Assembly (NCBI RefSeq): GCF_007644045.2
Contig: NZ_VMDW02000051.1
Coordinates: 62,001-126,000, forward strand
Direction: 5' to 3'
Length of the DNA stretch: 64,000 nucleotides
Origin: Vogesella urethralis
Lineage (GTDB): Bacteria; Pseudomonadota; Gammaproteobacteria; Burkholderiales; Chromobacteriaceae
Positions 18,938 to 27,957 of the stretch are shown here, piece by piece. Position numbers and translations under genes: made by a program. The notes below the pieces were generated by a model that ran no database searches, was not told the DNA's origin, and saw nothing but the letters and a program-made list of their open reading frames with translations. The first letter of the stretch is position 1. Every line of letters starts with the position of its first letter.

Positions 18938-19410
18938 CAATCCACCTTGGCGATATAGCGTGCCAGCTGCAGGAAGGCACGCACCGCGTCGCTCTTGGGC
19001 CCGGTTTCGCCGCGCAGCTTGGCATAGCGCCGCAGGATGGCGCGCGACTCGATATGAATGTCCATCGTGCTGTCCGGCGAATCCACCACCGTCAGGCGTG
19101 CACCGCCCTCTTGCAGCCGGGCCTGGCCCTGGGCAATACACAGGTAAACCTTGTGCGCATTGTGTTGGGTAACGTGGTCAAACAGGTACAGCATGGAATT
19201 GATGCGCAAACCGGTGTATTCACGAATGTGGCGCAGCAAGGCTTGCGATCGCAGCTCGCCGCGCTGGGATACCCCGCCCGGCAGGGTAAAACGGCCACTG
19301 GCCGGCGCCGTCATCAAGACACCATCCGGCAGCTCGATGATGGCCGTCGCGCGGCGCGGCAAGCTGGGAGACAGCCTGGCGTCAACGCGCGGTTCTCTAG
19401 TAAAACTCAT
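18937..19410 (-). CDS. Nudix-like protein with a degenerate Nudix box
   Basis: This 157-residue protein has the Nudix layout, and GRFTLPGGVSQRGELRSQAL leads into the box. Compared with GX5EX7REUXEEXGU, the first Glu is kept but the RE position reads RH and the EE position reads EY, so two metal-binding carboxylates are missing. Hydrolase activity is therefore uncertain; it may bind a nucleotide or an RNA cap without cleaving it. The start MSFTREPRV is the first ATG giving a normal Nudix N-terminus. It is the first gene of a two-gene operon with the thioredoxin-like protein. Confidence 0.75.
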   Translation of the reverse strand: MSFTREPRVDARLSPSLPRRATAIIELPDGVLMTAPASGRFTLPGGVSQRGELRSQALLRHIREYTGLRINSMLYLFDHVTQHNAHKVYLCIAQGQARLQEGGARLTVVDSPDSTMDIHIESRAILRRYAKLRGETGPKSDAVRAFLQLARYIAKVD

Positions 19411-19586
19411 AAAATTCAGTACCACCCAAAAATAGAAACAACTCAAATACTTGGCCGCGATTGTAAACACTGCCGGCAAGCAGCGGCAAATGCCATCCTA
19501 ATGAAATAGCAGGCAGTCTTGGCTTTTGCCCGCCATTGGGTACAATCGCCTCCCCCTGCCGCCCTTGCATCCAGAAAGAACTGCGC

Positions 19587-20849
19587 ATGACCCAGCCCAG
19601 CACTTCCCTCCCCCGCATCGCCGTTATCGGTGGCGGCCCGGCCGGCCTGATGGCCGCCGAAACGCTGCTGCAAGCCGGCGTGACGGTAGACGTCTTCGAC
19701 GCCATGCCGTCGCCCGGGCGCAAGTTCCTGCTGGCCGGCGTCGGCGGCATGAACATTACCCATAGCGAAGCGCAGGACGCGTTCTATCGTCGCTATGGCC
19801 CGCGCCAGGCCGCGCTGGCGCCGATGCTGGATGCGTTCAACGCCGACGCGCTGCGTGCCTGGGTACACGGGCTGGGCATCGAGACCTTTGTTGGCAGCTC
19901 GGGTAAGGTGTTTCCGCGCGAGATGAAAGCCGCTCCGCTACTGCGTGCCTGGCTGGCACGCTTGCGCGAAGCCGGCATGCAGCTGCACGTCCGCCATCGC
20001 TGGCAAGGCTGGCAAGCCGACGGCAGCCTGCGCTTTGTCACACCGGACGGGGAAGCCTGCTGGCAGGGCGATGCCGTCATCCTGGCTCTGGGCGGTGGCA
20101 GCTGGGCCAAGCTCGGCTCCGACGGCCGCTGGGTGCCGCTGCTAGCCGAACGCGGCGTGGACATTGCCCCGCTACAGGCGGCCAACTGCGGCTTCGAACG
20201 GCCGTGGAGCGAACACTTTGCCACCAAGTTTGCCGGCGCTGCGCTAAAAGGCGTCACGCTGTCGTTCGTGGACGCCTGCGGCCAACCTTGCAGCCGCCGC
20301 GGCGAATTCGTGCTGACGGCCAGCGGCGTGGAAGGCAACCTGATCTATGCCTTCAGCGCCGCCATCCGCGACGCCATCGCGCGCGACGGCCAGGCCACGG
20401 TCTGGCTGGACCTGCTGCCCGACCGCAGCCCGGAACGCCTGCTGGCCGAGCTGCAACGCGGCCGGGGTGCCGCCTCGCTGGCCAACCACCTGCGCAAGCA
20501 ATGCGGACTGGACGGCGCCAAAGCCGGCCTGCTGCGCGAGTTGCTGGACAAGGACAGCTTTACCGACATGGCCACGCTGGCCAAGGCCATCAAGGCGCTG
20601 CCATTGACCCTGTACACGGCGCGCCCGCTGGACGAAGCGATCAGCACCGCCGGCGGTGTACGATTCGAGGCGTTGGACGAATACGGCATGCTGCGTGCCG
20701 TACCGGGCACGTTCTGCGCGGGTGAAATGCTGGACTGGGAGGCGCCGACCGGTGGTTACCTGCTGACAGCTTGCTTCGCCAGCGGCAAGGCGGCAGCCCA
20801 CGGCGCACTGCACTGGTTGGCCACAACCACCTGCCACAGCCGCAAATGA
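19587..20849 (+). CDS. HI0933/BaiN-like FAD-dependent flavoprotein
   Basis: The 420-residue protein opens with the FAD-binding motif RIAVIGGGPAGLMAAE and continues with the family signature SPGRKFLLAGVGGMNITHSE. The C-terminal part contains FCAGEMLDWEAPTGGY and the second dinucleotide-contact segment. It belongs to the TIGR03862/HI0933-type flavoproteins, related to BaiN and YhiN, whose physiological substrates are mostly unknown. The ATG has AGAAAG upstream. It is flanked by opposite-strand genes and so appears monocistronic. Confidence 0.88.
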   Translation: MTQPSTSLPRIAVIGGGPAGLMAAETLLQAGVTVDVFDAMPSPGRKFLLAGVGGMNITHSEAQDAFYRRYGPRQAALAPMLDAFNADALRAWVHGLGIETFVGSSGKVFPREMKAAPLLRAWLARLREAGMQLHVRHRWQGWQADGSLRFVTPDGEACWQGDAVILALGGGSWAKLGSDGRWVPLLAERGVDIAPLQAANCGFERPWSEHFATKFAGAALKGVTLSFVDACGQPCSRRGEFVLTASGVEGNLIYAFSAAIRDAIARDGQATVWLDLLPDRSPERLLAELQRGRGAASLANHLRKQCGLDGAKAGLLRELLDKDSFTDMATLAKAIKALPLTLYTARPLDEAISTAGGVRFEALDEYGMLRAVPGTFCAGEMLDWEAPTGGYLLTACFASGKAAAHGALHWLATTTCHSRK

Positions 20850-20861
20850 ACGACCATCACA

Positions 20862-21653
20862 TCAGTCGCTGATGGCGAGAATGCGCTCAAGCGGGGTGTC
20901 GTACTGGGCGCGATAGAACTGATCCAACAGGCCTTTCTGGCGCCAGGCCTGCGCTTCGTTGTCCAGCGCTTGGACCAAAGCCGGCAAGCCGGGCCGCACG
21001 GCAACCGGCTGTGGCATGGCCGCGGCTGCCGGGTGCAAGGCACGCATCTGGCGCCGGCTCTGTAACGGAAGGGTTTGATGCACAAAGCGCTCGTCGTCAA
21101 ACACCACGTCGACCTTGCCTCTTACCAGCAAGGTAAACACGGCCTCGGCATCAAACGCAGTCAACCGTTGCCAACCCCGCTTCAGCACCAGGCGATCAGG
21201 GTAGCGATAAAACTGGCCCCACCCCACGCGTTGGCCGTCAAACTGACGCAGATCACGAAAAGACTGGTGCGGAGAATGATAGGGCACAAAGGCACTGAGC
21301 ACCCAGAACACCATGGGCTCGCGGGTAAACAGCCAGCCTTCCAGTTGCTCGCGATTCGGCGTAAAGGCTAGCGCATCGACAGTACCCAATGCGGCCAACT
21401 TGCGACAGGCATGCAGGGACAAAAACTGGTATTGCGGCTGCATGCCGAGCTGGCCGGCTGCACGGCTAATCCATTCGGCACCCATGCCGGCGACGTCGCC
21501 ATCCGCATCCCGGTACAAAAATGGCGGCCAAGACTCAGCGCACACCTTCAGTTGCCCCGCCAATGCCATGCCTGCCCACAACACGGCCAACAAGCCGTGT
21601 TTTCGGTACCGGTTTGCGTTCTCCTGCACGAGCCTCTCCTGTGCCAACATCAT
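20862..21653 (-). CDS. Periplasmic solute-binding protein, amino-acid (family 3) type
   Basis: The 263-residue protein has a hydrophobic leader (LLAVLWAGMALAG) followed by the mature start LKVCAESWPPFLYRD, typical of SBP_bac_3 proteins. Later segments (GMGAEWISRAAGQLGM, KVDVVFDDERFV) fit the two-lobe binding fold. No transporter genes are adjacent; such orphan proteins are abundant in Chromobacteriaceae. Start 21653 has an AAGG ribosome site; longer in-frame starts exist. The ligand is unknown. Confidence 0.82.
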   Translation of the reverse strand: MMLAQERLVQENANRYRKHGLLAVLWAGMALAGQLKVCAESWPPFLYRDADGDVAGMGAEWISRAAGQLGMQPQYQFLSLHACRKLAALGTVDALAFTPNREQLEGWLFTREPMVFWVLSAFVPYHSPHQSFRDLRQFDGQRVGWGQFYRYPDRLVLKRGWQRLTAFDAEAVFTLLVRGKVDVVFDDERFVHQTLPLQSRRQMRALHPAAAAMPQPVAVRPGLPALVQALDNEAQAWRQKGLLDQFYRAQYDTPLERILAISD

Positions 21654-21764
21654 GCTGCCTTTGCGGACAGTCTGCATGAAGCGTCGGGGCAGCGGCAAGC
21701 TATCAATGACATGACATGGCAAATGCCGGCCAGCTGGCATGAGGTCGCCACAGTCGCACGGGTA

Positions 21765-22562
21765 TCAGTCTTTGCCAGGCCGGAGTGCCAGACGGATCGG
21801 CACCCGTTTGTCCAATGCCAATTCAGCCAACGCCGCACCGTAATGCTGCCGGAACAAACGCTGGCGTAAGCCGCTTTGCTCGGCCAATTGCAAGGCATGC
21901 TGTAACCGGGCCCGCAATTCAGGCTTGGCTGTGGGCAGATAGAAATAAAAATCTTGCGGATAGACCAGCACCACGCCGGGTGCGGCTACCAGCCCGGCAT
22001 GGTGCGGCTGCTCCAACCCCACCTCGATACTGCCGCGCGGAAAATAATGCATGCCACGATTGCCATTGGCCACCAGACGATACAAGTCGGCAATCGGCAA
22101 GCGCTGCTGAATGGCCGGCAAGCCATTCTGCTGCCAGATGCCGGCATCCGCCCAGCCGTGCCCCATGGCCGCAACCTTGCCACTGCGTTTCAGGTCGGCC
22201 AGGGTTCGCAGACGCGCATAACTTGCCGCCTCGCCCGGAGGCACCATCAGGATACGCCAGCCTATCATGCCGTCTGTCAGGCCCTGATCCACACGCAAGA
22301 AGCGCTGATCCCTGCTGGCGGTACGCAAGAACCAGTGCACATCCAGCTGCCCTTGCGCCAGCAACAACTCGACGCGTGCATTAGGCATGTCGGGCGCTTC
22401 TTTCAAGTGTACTGTCGTTCCGGCTTGTGCCATTGCCGCCACCAGCAGCTGATGAAAATACGCCTGCGTCTGGCTGGCACGCGCCATCACCCGCAACGTC
22501 AGCTCTTCTGCTTGTGCCGGCAAGGACAACACCAGCATCCACACTACTCTGCTCCACCGCAT
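21765..22562 (-). CDS. Periplasmic solute-binding protein, family 3-like
   Basis: The 265-residue protein begins with a clear signal peptide (VVWMLVLSLPAQAEE, cleavage after AQA). The mature part keeps the outline of SBP_bac_3 (DVHWFLRTASRD, an internal ELLLAQGQLD stretch, and a C-terminal helix-rich lobe) but is divergent. It lies 111 bp upstream of a second binding-protein gene in the same direction. The two may be paralogues, yet they share little obvious identity. Confidence 0.75.
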   Translation of the reverse strand: MRWSRVVWMLVLSLPAQAEELTLRVMARASQTQAYFHQLLVAAMAQAGTTVHLKEAPDMPNARVELLLAQGQLDVHWFLRTASRDQRFLRVDQGLTDGMIGWRILMVPPGEAASYARLRTLADLKRSGKVAAMGHGWADAGIWQQNGLPAIQQRLPIADLYRLVANGNRGMHYFPRGSIEVGLEQPHHAGLVAAPGVVLVYPQDFYFYLPTAKPELRARLQHALQLAEQSGLRQRLFRQHYGAALAELALDKRVPIRLALRPGKD

Positions 22563-22642
22563 CGGCTACCCCCTACTATGTACTAGCAATATAGCGTGCT
22601 CAAGCTGAGCGAGGGTGCACATCTGCCACCCATCAACGGCAA

Positions 22643-22670
22643 AGCCCCCGTACCTTGCAATACGGGGGCT
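22643..22670. terminator. Hairpin terminator
   Basis: AGCCCCCGTA pairs perfectly with TACGGGGGCT around an 8-nt loop, between the chemoreceptor gene and the binding-protein genes (all minus strand). Confidence 0.75.
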
Positions 22671-22690
22671 TCGTTCACTATTTCACCGCC

Positions 22691-24493
22691 TTAGTCTTGC
22701 CGCACAAACAGCGAACTGGGGTCAAAACCGACGCGGATGGCACCCCAGTGGCGACCACCGATCATCACTGGCAATGCAATCTCGGACAGGATTTCGCCGG
22801 TATCACGCATATAGGTTTGCAACAGGAACGGGTGCTTGTTGCGCGCCGACTTCAGGCCGGTGGGATCGTTGAAAATGCGCTTATCGCGGCTGTTGACCAG
22901 GTCCTGCTGCGGGTCGCCGCTGACGGGTTTCGAGTAAAAGCTGTTGTGGGTAGGCGCATAGCCATTATTGTCCACCAGCAGGCAGAAACGGCCGCCTTGT
23001 ACCTGCTGTACCACGCGGTCGTACACCGCTTGCAGCTGCTTTTCCAGCCGGGTGTCGTAACTGGTGTGGTACTTGGCGGGCGAGGTGCCGGCAATGGGCT
23101 GATAGCGCTGGTCGAAGATGTCACAGCCCTGCTGCTGTGCCGCCTCCAGCACGCGGGTCAGTTCATCGCAGGCGTGGCGGGCATGCGCGATGGTTTCATC
23201 GAATACCCCTTCGCCCAGAATGAAGCGCGCCACCAGCTCTTGCACCTCTTCGGCTGCACGCGACAGTTTCACCGAATCTTCTTCCGACTGCTTCAGGCTG
23301 ACCGATACCGTTTCGCTCAGGCCGCTGATCTCGCCCACGTTGGCCGCAATCTGCTGGTTGGAACTGGCAAACTCGTTCATGGTGCTGGCAATCTGCGCCA
23401 TACGGCTGGCGGTATTCTCGAAGTCGCCCATCATGCGGCCGAAGTGGTGCGAAGAACGATCCACCACCTCGCGGGCCTGCATGGTGTCGCGGGTGATCAC
23501 CGAGGTTTCGTCCTTGGTGTTCTGCACCAGGCTCAGCATGCCGTCGATATTGCCGCTGATTTCATCGGTCGCCACCTTCACGCGTTCGGCCAGCTTGCGT
23601 ACTTCATCGGCCACTACGGCAAAGCCACGGCCGGCTTCGCCAGCGCGCGCCGCCTCAATGGCCGCATTCAGCGCCAGCAGGTTGGTCTGCTCGGACACGT
23701 CCTTGATCAGGTCGGCAATGGTCTTGATGCTGGCCGAGCGGCTATTGAGCTCGTCCACGGTACCGTTGAAGGTGTTCACCCGCTGGCTGACGCCACCGAT
23801 CTTGTGCGCCGCGTCCTGCAGCTCGGCGTAGGATGCCCGCGCCACCTCCAGGTTGTGCAGCGTAGTGGCCGAAATTTCCTGGGTATCGGACGACACCTGG
23901 ATCACGCCCTGGGTGGAGCGCTCGCTGGCACTGCTCACCTGGCCGGCCAGCGCCGCCTGCTGGCTGGCACTGCTCACCGACTGGGTAATGTTCTTGCGGG
24001 TACGCGCCGAGTCCATCGCAATGCGCATGGTCATGGTGCGGACATTGCTGATGATCTCGCGCATCTTTTTCAGGAAGTCGTTGTACGACAACGAAAGATC
24101 ACGGATTTCATCGTAAGTGATGGTGGGAATCTCGCGCGACAGATCACCCTCGCCAGCGCCGATCTCGCGGAAGATATTGATGATCATCTGTAGCGGCCGC
24201 ACGATGAGGTAACGCAGGTACCACACCATAAACGCAATGAACAGCAGCGAGACCGCCCAGATCGCCAGCGACCAGTAAATGGTGCGATCCAGCAAGGCAT
24301 GCACTTGGCCCAGCGTCTCGGCGTTGAGGGTTTGCGCCCCCACCAGCGAGCGGATTTCTTCCAGCGACAGGTAAACGTAAGCAATCAACACCAGCTGGAA
24401 CAGACTGATAAAGAAAAAACTGCACAGCTTTTTGGTAAGGGAATTCCAGAAAGTCTTTTCAATCAGGAAGTAGGTCTTCCAGAACCAGTCCAT
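22691..24493 (-). CDS. Methyl-accepting chemotaxis protein with an added C-terminal sensory domain
   Basis: The 600-residue receptor has helices near residues 22-42 and 67-90 with only about 25 residues between them, then HAMP, then the signalling hairpin (tip [20 protein letters not shown]). After the hairpin it does not end in a CheR tether but continues for about 150 residues (DIFDQRYQPIAGTSPAKYHT ... GGRHWGAIRVGFDP), resembling the Cache/PAS-like domain seen at the C-terminus of some MCPs. Sensing is therefore probably cytoplasmic. The start was set at the ATG after GAGGAG. Confidence 0.88.
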   Translation of the reverse strand: MDWFWKTYFLIEKTFWNSLTKKLCSFFFISLFQLVLIAYVYLSLEEIRSLVGAQTLNAETLGQVHALLDRTIYWSLAIWAVSLLFIAFMVWYLRYLIVRPLQMIINIFREIGAGEGDLSREIPTITYDEIRDLSLSYNDFLKKMREIISNVRTMTMRIAMDSARTRKNITQSVSSASQQAALAGQVSSASERSTQGVIQVSSDTQEISATTLHNLEVARASYAELQDAAHKIGGVSQRVNTFNGTVDELNSRSASIKTIADLIKDVSEQTNLLALNAAIEAARAGEAGRGFAVVADEVRKLAERVKVATDEISGNIDGMLSLVQNTKDETSVITRDTMQAREVVDRSSHHFGRMMGDFENTASRMAQIASTMNEFASSNQQIAANVGEISGLSETVSVSLKQSEEDSVKLSRAAEEVQELVARFILGEGVFDETIAHARHACDELTRVLEAAQQQGCDIFDQRYQPIAGTSPAKYHTSYDTRLEKQLQAVYDRVVQQVQGGRFCLLVDNNGYAPTHNSFYSKPVSGDPQQDLVNSRDKRIFNDPTGLKSARNKHPFLLQTYMRDTGEILSEIALPVMIGGRHWGAIRVGFDPSSLFVRQD

Positions 24494-24605
24494 TGCATGC
24501 TCTCCTCTTACGTTTTTATTAGGCACGCGGCGAAGGCGTATCGATACATACTATCTACAAATAACACGGCTGACTATTCAGTAGCTGTTGATAGTAATCA
24601 AGCTT

Positions 24606-25199
24606 TTACTGTCTGCGCCACGTCAGCCAGTATTCGTCTGGCGCAAACACTGGCAAGGATGCCGCTACGGGCTGCTGCTCTTCCAGCATAAAGTAGGGCG
24701 CGAGCAGTTGCTGCAAATTGAACAGGCTGCAACCGAACGGCGGGCCTTTGACTTGATCGCGCAAAAAGAAATAACCGGCCAGCACGCCACCACTGGGGAT
24801 CAGGCTGGCCATGCGCACAGCGTAGCGGCTGGCCAACAGCGGCGGCAAGGCACACAGAAAGGCCCGCTCGTACACCCAGTGCCAAGCCCCGTCGATGGCG
24901 GGACCGAAAAAATCGGCTTCCAGGATACGGTCGGCACAAGCAGGGAACGCCTCCCTGGCACGATTGACGGCCAGCGGGCTGAAATCGAAAGCCAGCGCAT
25001 CTACCCCATGCTGCCGCAACCAGGCGAGTTCGTAGGCGGTGCCACAACCAGGTATCAGTACCTTGGCCGCAGGCACGGCCGATAGCAGCATGCTGGCGTG
25101 GTCGGCAAAGCCGGATGGCAGACCGGCGCTATCCCATGGCGTCACGTTGTTCTGATAGCGGCTATCCCAGAAGTCTGCCTTGCTGCTGTCTTGCGCCAT
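24606..25199 (-). CDS. TPMT-family SAM-dependent methyltransferase
   Basis: The 197-residue protein starts ADFWDSRYQNNVTPWD, the hallmark of thiopurine/thiol methyltransferase-like proteins, and contains the SAM loop VLIPGCGTAYELAWL and the acidic ribose-contact region AFDFSPLAV. The family includes enzymes that methylate thiols, selenium and tellurium compounds. The substrate cannot be assigned. It lies upstream of, but well separated from, the chemoreceptor gene in the same direction. Confidence 0.87.
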   Translation of the reverse strand: MAQDSSKADFWDSRYQNNVTPWDSAGLPSGFADHASMLLSAVPAAKVLIPGCGTAYELAWLRQHGVDALAFDFSPLAVNRAREAFPACADRILEADFFGPAIDGAWHWVYERAFLCALPPLLASRYAVRMASLIPSGGVLAGYFFLRDQVKGPPFGCSLFNLQQLLAPYFMLEEQQPVAASLPVFAPDEYWLTWRRQ

Positions 25200-25282
25200 T
25201 AGATTGCACCCTGATGAAAACAGAGCCCGACCTTAGCACCATGGCTGCTTACAGTACAAACAGCAGCTGCATAAATAGGGCT

Positions 25283-25684
25283 TCAAACTGATAGAAAGTC
25301 GTAAAGATGCTGCGGCCAGGCATCTTGTGCCACATCCAGCAATAAATCGGCACCGCCGCAGCGTAGCGGCACCAGGCGCTGCCCCTGCTGTTGGTATGGC
25401 TGCGCCAACCACAGCTCGCGACCATCGCGCAACAAAAAGCGCGCCTGCTCGCCCATAGGGCCGGGCAGGATTTCCAGATGCCCCGGCATGGTACGCACGA
25501 TGGCCATCCACACCTTGCGCACCGGCAAGCTGGCCCAACACTGCGCCTTCTGCTGCGCGCTCATCTCAGCCCAGAAGCTGATTTCGGCAAAGGTACGGGC
25601 GCAGCCCAGGCAGACGTCGTCGCCGATGGCGGTGGAACACACCCCGATGCACGGGGTATCAGGCGGACTGGTTAGCGATGACAT
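25283..25684 (-). CDS. DUF1289 protein with a C-terminal extension
   Basis: The first ~55 residues carry the DUF1289 cysteine pattern (PCIGVCSTAIGDDVCLGCART followed by EISFWAEMSAQQKAQCW), where the cysteines probably bind metal or an iron-sulphur cluster. Most DUF1289 proteins end there. This one, at 133 residues, goes on for about 75 more with no domain I recognise. It is upstream of the methyltransferase gene on the same strand. Confidence 0.82.
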   Translation of the reverse strand: MSSLTSPPDTPCIGVCSTAIGDDVCLGCARTFAEISFWAEMSAQQKAQCWASLPVRKVWMAIVRTMPGHLEILPGPMGEQARFLLRDGRELWLAQPYQQQGQRLVPLRCGGADLLLDVAQDAWPQHLYDFLSV

Positions 25685-25774
25685 GTAACAATAAATTCAC
25701 GTTTCTTGACGAATAACGCCATATGATTGATAAATAAATTTAACTAATAGTTCACACAACACACAACTCACACC

Positions 25775-26014
25775 ATGCAACGCGACGAAGCACTGATCTA
25801 CCGCATCCTGAAGATGCTGCGCAGCCGGGCTCCCGCCAGCCTGGAAGAAACCCGCATCCTGCACCATCTGCAACCCGCCGGCCACAGCGAGCACGTACGC
25901 GAGCAGCTGGACTACCTGCTGCGTGCCGGCATGCTCAAGCGCATCGTGATCGCCAAAAACCGCCCGGCCTACCAGCTGGACTGGCCCGGCTACGACTACC
26001 TCGACGGCGCCTGA
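25775..26014 (+). CDS. Small DUF2513-like winged-helix protein
   Basis: This 79-residue protein starts MQRDEALIYRILKMLRSR and ends LDWPGYDYLDG, which matches the outline of DUF2513 (a start like MKRD.DL.R.IL and an end like LTW.GHDFLD). The middle (EQLDYLLRAGMLKRI) fits a winged-helix recognition region. Many family members are phage-associated, but no phage genes are visible nearby. It stands alone, followed by a strong terminator. Confidence 0.75.
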   Translation: MQRDEALIYRILKMLRSRAPASLEETRILHHLQPAGHSEHVREQLDYLLRAGMLKRIVIAKNRPAYQLDWPGYDYLDGA

Positions 26015-26036
26015 GTGCCCGCCTACCGGCAAACAA

Positions 26037-26062
26037 CAAAGCCACCGCACGCGGTGGCTTTG
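26037..26062 (+). terminator. Terminator after the DUF2513-like gene
   Basis: CAAAGCCACCGC pairs perfectly with GCGGTGGCTTTG around a 2-nt gap (a tight loop after fraying), followed by TTG. It can also serve the convergent yfcF gene. Confidence 0.8.
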
Positions 26063-26117
26063 TTGCCTTGACTGAGCGACCGGCAACATAGCAGAAAGCT
26101 GCCGTCGCGTCAGCCGC

Positions 26118-26753
26118 TTACCCCTGCGCAGGCTGGCGGGCCAACCAGGCTTGCACCGACGGGCGCTGCCACTGCCGGCGTGCGTAATCGGCCAGCCTGT
26201 CCGGCACCGCGTCACCATTATTGACCAGACGCAGCAGCATCACAGCCAGGTCAGTATCGGCAATGCACCACTCGCCGAACAGGTTGGCCGCGCCATCGGC
26301 CAGGCAGGCTTCTGCCACGCGGATCAGCTTGGCGGCCGCGCGCTGGCCAGCCTCGTCCAGCGGCGTGGACACCGGCCGCAGGAACACCACTTCGGTATTG
26401 CGCTGCTCGCGCAGCGGCATCAGATCGCTACGCAGCCAGGCCTGGACCTGGCGCGCACGCGCCCGCTGCTGCTCGTCCTGCGGATACACAGCGGCATACG
26501 CCGGCGCGGGGTAACGCGCCTCCAGGTACTCGGCAATCGCCGACGACTCCGACAGCCGGAAATCCCCGTCAACCAGCAACGGCACCCTGGCCGTCAGTGA
26601 AGCGTTGGCATAGTCGGGCAGCAGGTTGTCACCAGCGTCCAGGTCTACGCCATGGCAGGCAAAGGGCAGCCCCTTCTCGTGCAGCACCACGAATGCCGAC
26701 ATGGCATACGGGCTGAGAAAGCGCTGATCGACGTACAGTTGCAGGGTTTCCAT
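26118..26753 (-). CDS. yfcF: YfcF-type glutathione S-transferase
   Basis: The 211-residue protein aligns by eye along its length with E. coli YfcF: FLSPYAMSAFVVLHEKGL at the start, LSESSAIAEYLEARYPAP, RARARQVQAWLRSDLMPLRE and GEWCIADTDLAVML. It has the thioredoxin-like N-terminal and helical C-terminal GST domains. Glutathione-dependent peroxidase or disulphide-bond reductase activity is known for the family. It is divergent from a LysR regulator that may control it. Confidence 0.9.
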   Translation of the reverse strand: METLQLYVDQRFLSPYAMSAFVVLHEKGLPFACHGVDLDAGDNLLPDYANASLTARVPLLVDGDFRLSESSAIAEYLEARYPAPAYAAVYPQDEQQRARARQVQAWLRSDLMPLREQRNTEVVFLRPVSTPLDEAGQRAAAKLIRVAEACLADGAANLFGEWCIADTDLAVMLLRLVNNGDAVPDRLADYARRQWQRPSVQAWLARQPAQG

Positions 26754-26875
26754 GTAGCCTCCTGGCCAGATAATGGCGTTAGCAAGTCTAATAAAATGGG
26801 CTAGTTGAGAGTCTAGGGCCTGTCATATCCGCTGAAAATCGATGATTTCTCGCCATTTCCGTTAGTATCACTTAC

Positions 26876-27784
26876 ATGAATAGCCTACCTCCCCTCTCCG
26901 CACTGCGCAGCTTCGAGGCCGTCGCCCGCTTGGGTAGCGTCAGCCGTGCTGCCGATGAACTGTGCATCACCCACTCCGCGGTCAGCCAGCAGCTCAAACT
27001 GCTGGAAAGCCAGCTGGCGATCTCGCTGTTCAGCAAGGTTGGCCGCAAGCTGCAGCTGAGCGAGGCCGGGCGCACGTACGCGCTAAAAGTGCGGGTGACG
27101 CTGGCCGAGCTGGCCGACGCTACCCGCCAGCTGCAGCAACCGCTGGCGCCGCAGCAGTCGCTGGTACTGGCGGTGCTGCCGTCCTTTGCGCAGCAATGGT
27201 TGCTGCCACGGCTGCCCGCGTTCCGGCAACGCTTTCCGCATTACAGCGTTACGCTGCACGCCAGCCTGGATATCCAGCCGCTGGCCTACGGCCAGATCGA
27301 TATGGGCATTCGCATGGGGCGTGGCGGCTGGCAAGGACTGCAGCAGGAAGAATTGCTGCAGGAACAGCTGGTGGTGGTGGCAGCGCCCCACTTTCTGGGT
27401 GGGCGGCTGCCGCAGAGCCCGGCGCAGATCGTGGCCAGCCCCATCGTACACACGGTGGAATCATGGCATGGCTGGTGCCAGCTGGCGCAGGTGGCCGAGC
27501 CGCCGGCCGGCTCGCTGTGGATCAACGACAGCAATTTGCTGCTGGCTGCCGTGCTGCAAGGCGAAGGCGCCGCGCTGATGCGCTACAGCCTGGTGGCCCG
27601 CTACCTGGCGGACGGCCGCCTGCGCCAGCTCAGCCCGCTGAGCGTGCCACACCCGTCGTCGCTCTGGCTGGTCTGGCCGCAGCATCCGCAGCTTAGCCGC
27701 AAGCAGGCCGACTTTCGCGACTGGCTGCACCAGGAAATGGCCGCTTACCGGCAAAGCCTGCCCGCCTGGCTGGCCCGCGTTTGA
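26876..27784 (+). CDS. LysR-family transcriptional regulator (GcvA-like)
   Basis: The 302-residue protein has an N-terminal helix-turn-helix ([40 protein letters not shown]) of the GcvA/AmpR subgroup and a C-terminal co-inducer domain with [12 protein letters not shown]. It lies divergently from yfcF with a 122-bp gap, the usual arrangement for a LysR regulator and its target. The effector is unknown. Confidence 0.9.
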   Translation: MNSLPPLSALRSFEAVARLGSVSRAADELCITHSAVSQQLKLLESQLAISLFSKVGRKLQLSEAGRTYALKVRVTLAELADATRQLQQPLAPQQSLVLAVLPSFAQQWLLPRLPAFRQRFPHYSVTLHASLDIQPLAYGQIDMGIRMGRGGWQGLQQEELLQEQLVVVAAPHFLGGRLPQSPAQIVASPIVHTVESWHGWCQLAQVAEPPAGSLWINDSNLLLAAVLQGEGAALMRYSLVARYLADGRLRQLSPLSVPHPSSLWLVWPQHPQLSRKQADFRDWLHQEMAAYRQSLPAWLARV

Positions 27785-27790
27785 AAAGCA

Positions 27791-27821
27791 AAAAAGCCAC
27801 CCGCGAACGGATGGCTTTTTT
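27791..27821. terminator. Terminator between the LysR gene and tRNA-Pro(GGG)
   Basis: AAAAAGCCACCCG pairs with CGGATGGCTTTTT with one mismatch, and T-runs lie on both sides as read in either direction. It serves the convergent LysR gene and tRNA. Confidence 0.8.
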
Positions 27822-27836
27822 GTGAATTGGTGTCTT

Positions 27837-27913
27837 TGGTCGGGGCGAGAAGATTCGAACTTCCGACCCCCTGCACCCCATGCAGGTGCGCTACCAGGCT
27901 GCGCTACGCCCCG
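27837..27913 (-). tRNA. tRNA-Pro (GGG anticodon)
   Basis: This 77-nt minus-strand cloverleaf has a perfect CGGGGCG/CGCCCCG acceptor and encoded CCA. The anticodon stem CCTGC/GCAGG closes a loop with GGG at 34-36. It has its own promoter inside the 3' end of the merR-type gene. Confidence 0.96.
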
Positions 27914-27928
27914 ACTAAAGAGGTGAAA

Positions 27929-27957
27929 ATTATAGTGCCATTATCACTCTTTGCCAA
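27929..27957 (-). promoter_or_regulatory. Sigma70 promoter of tRNA-Pro(GGG)
   Basis: On the minus strand TTGGCA (5 of 6) is followed after 17 bp by a perfect TATAAT. The tRNA begins 15 bp after the -10 box. The promoter overlaps the last codons of the merR-type gene. Confidence 0.88.

Noticed and set aside
20862..22562. Tandem duplication of a solute-binding protein gene
   Set aside because: Both belong to the same broad fold but share little visible identity, so a recent duplication is not supported.
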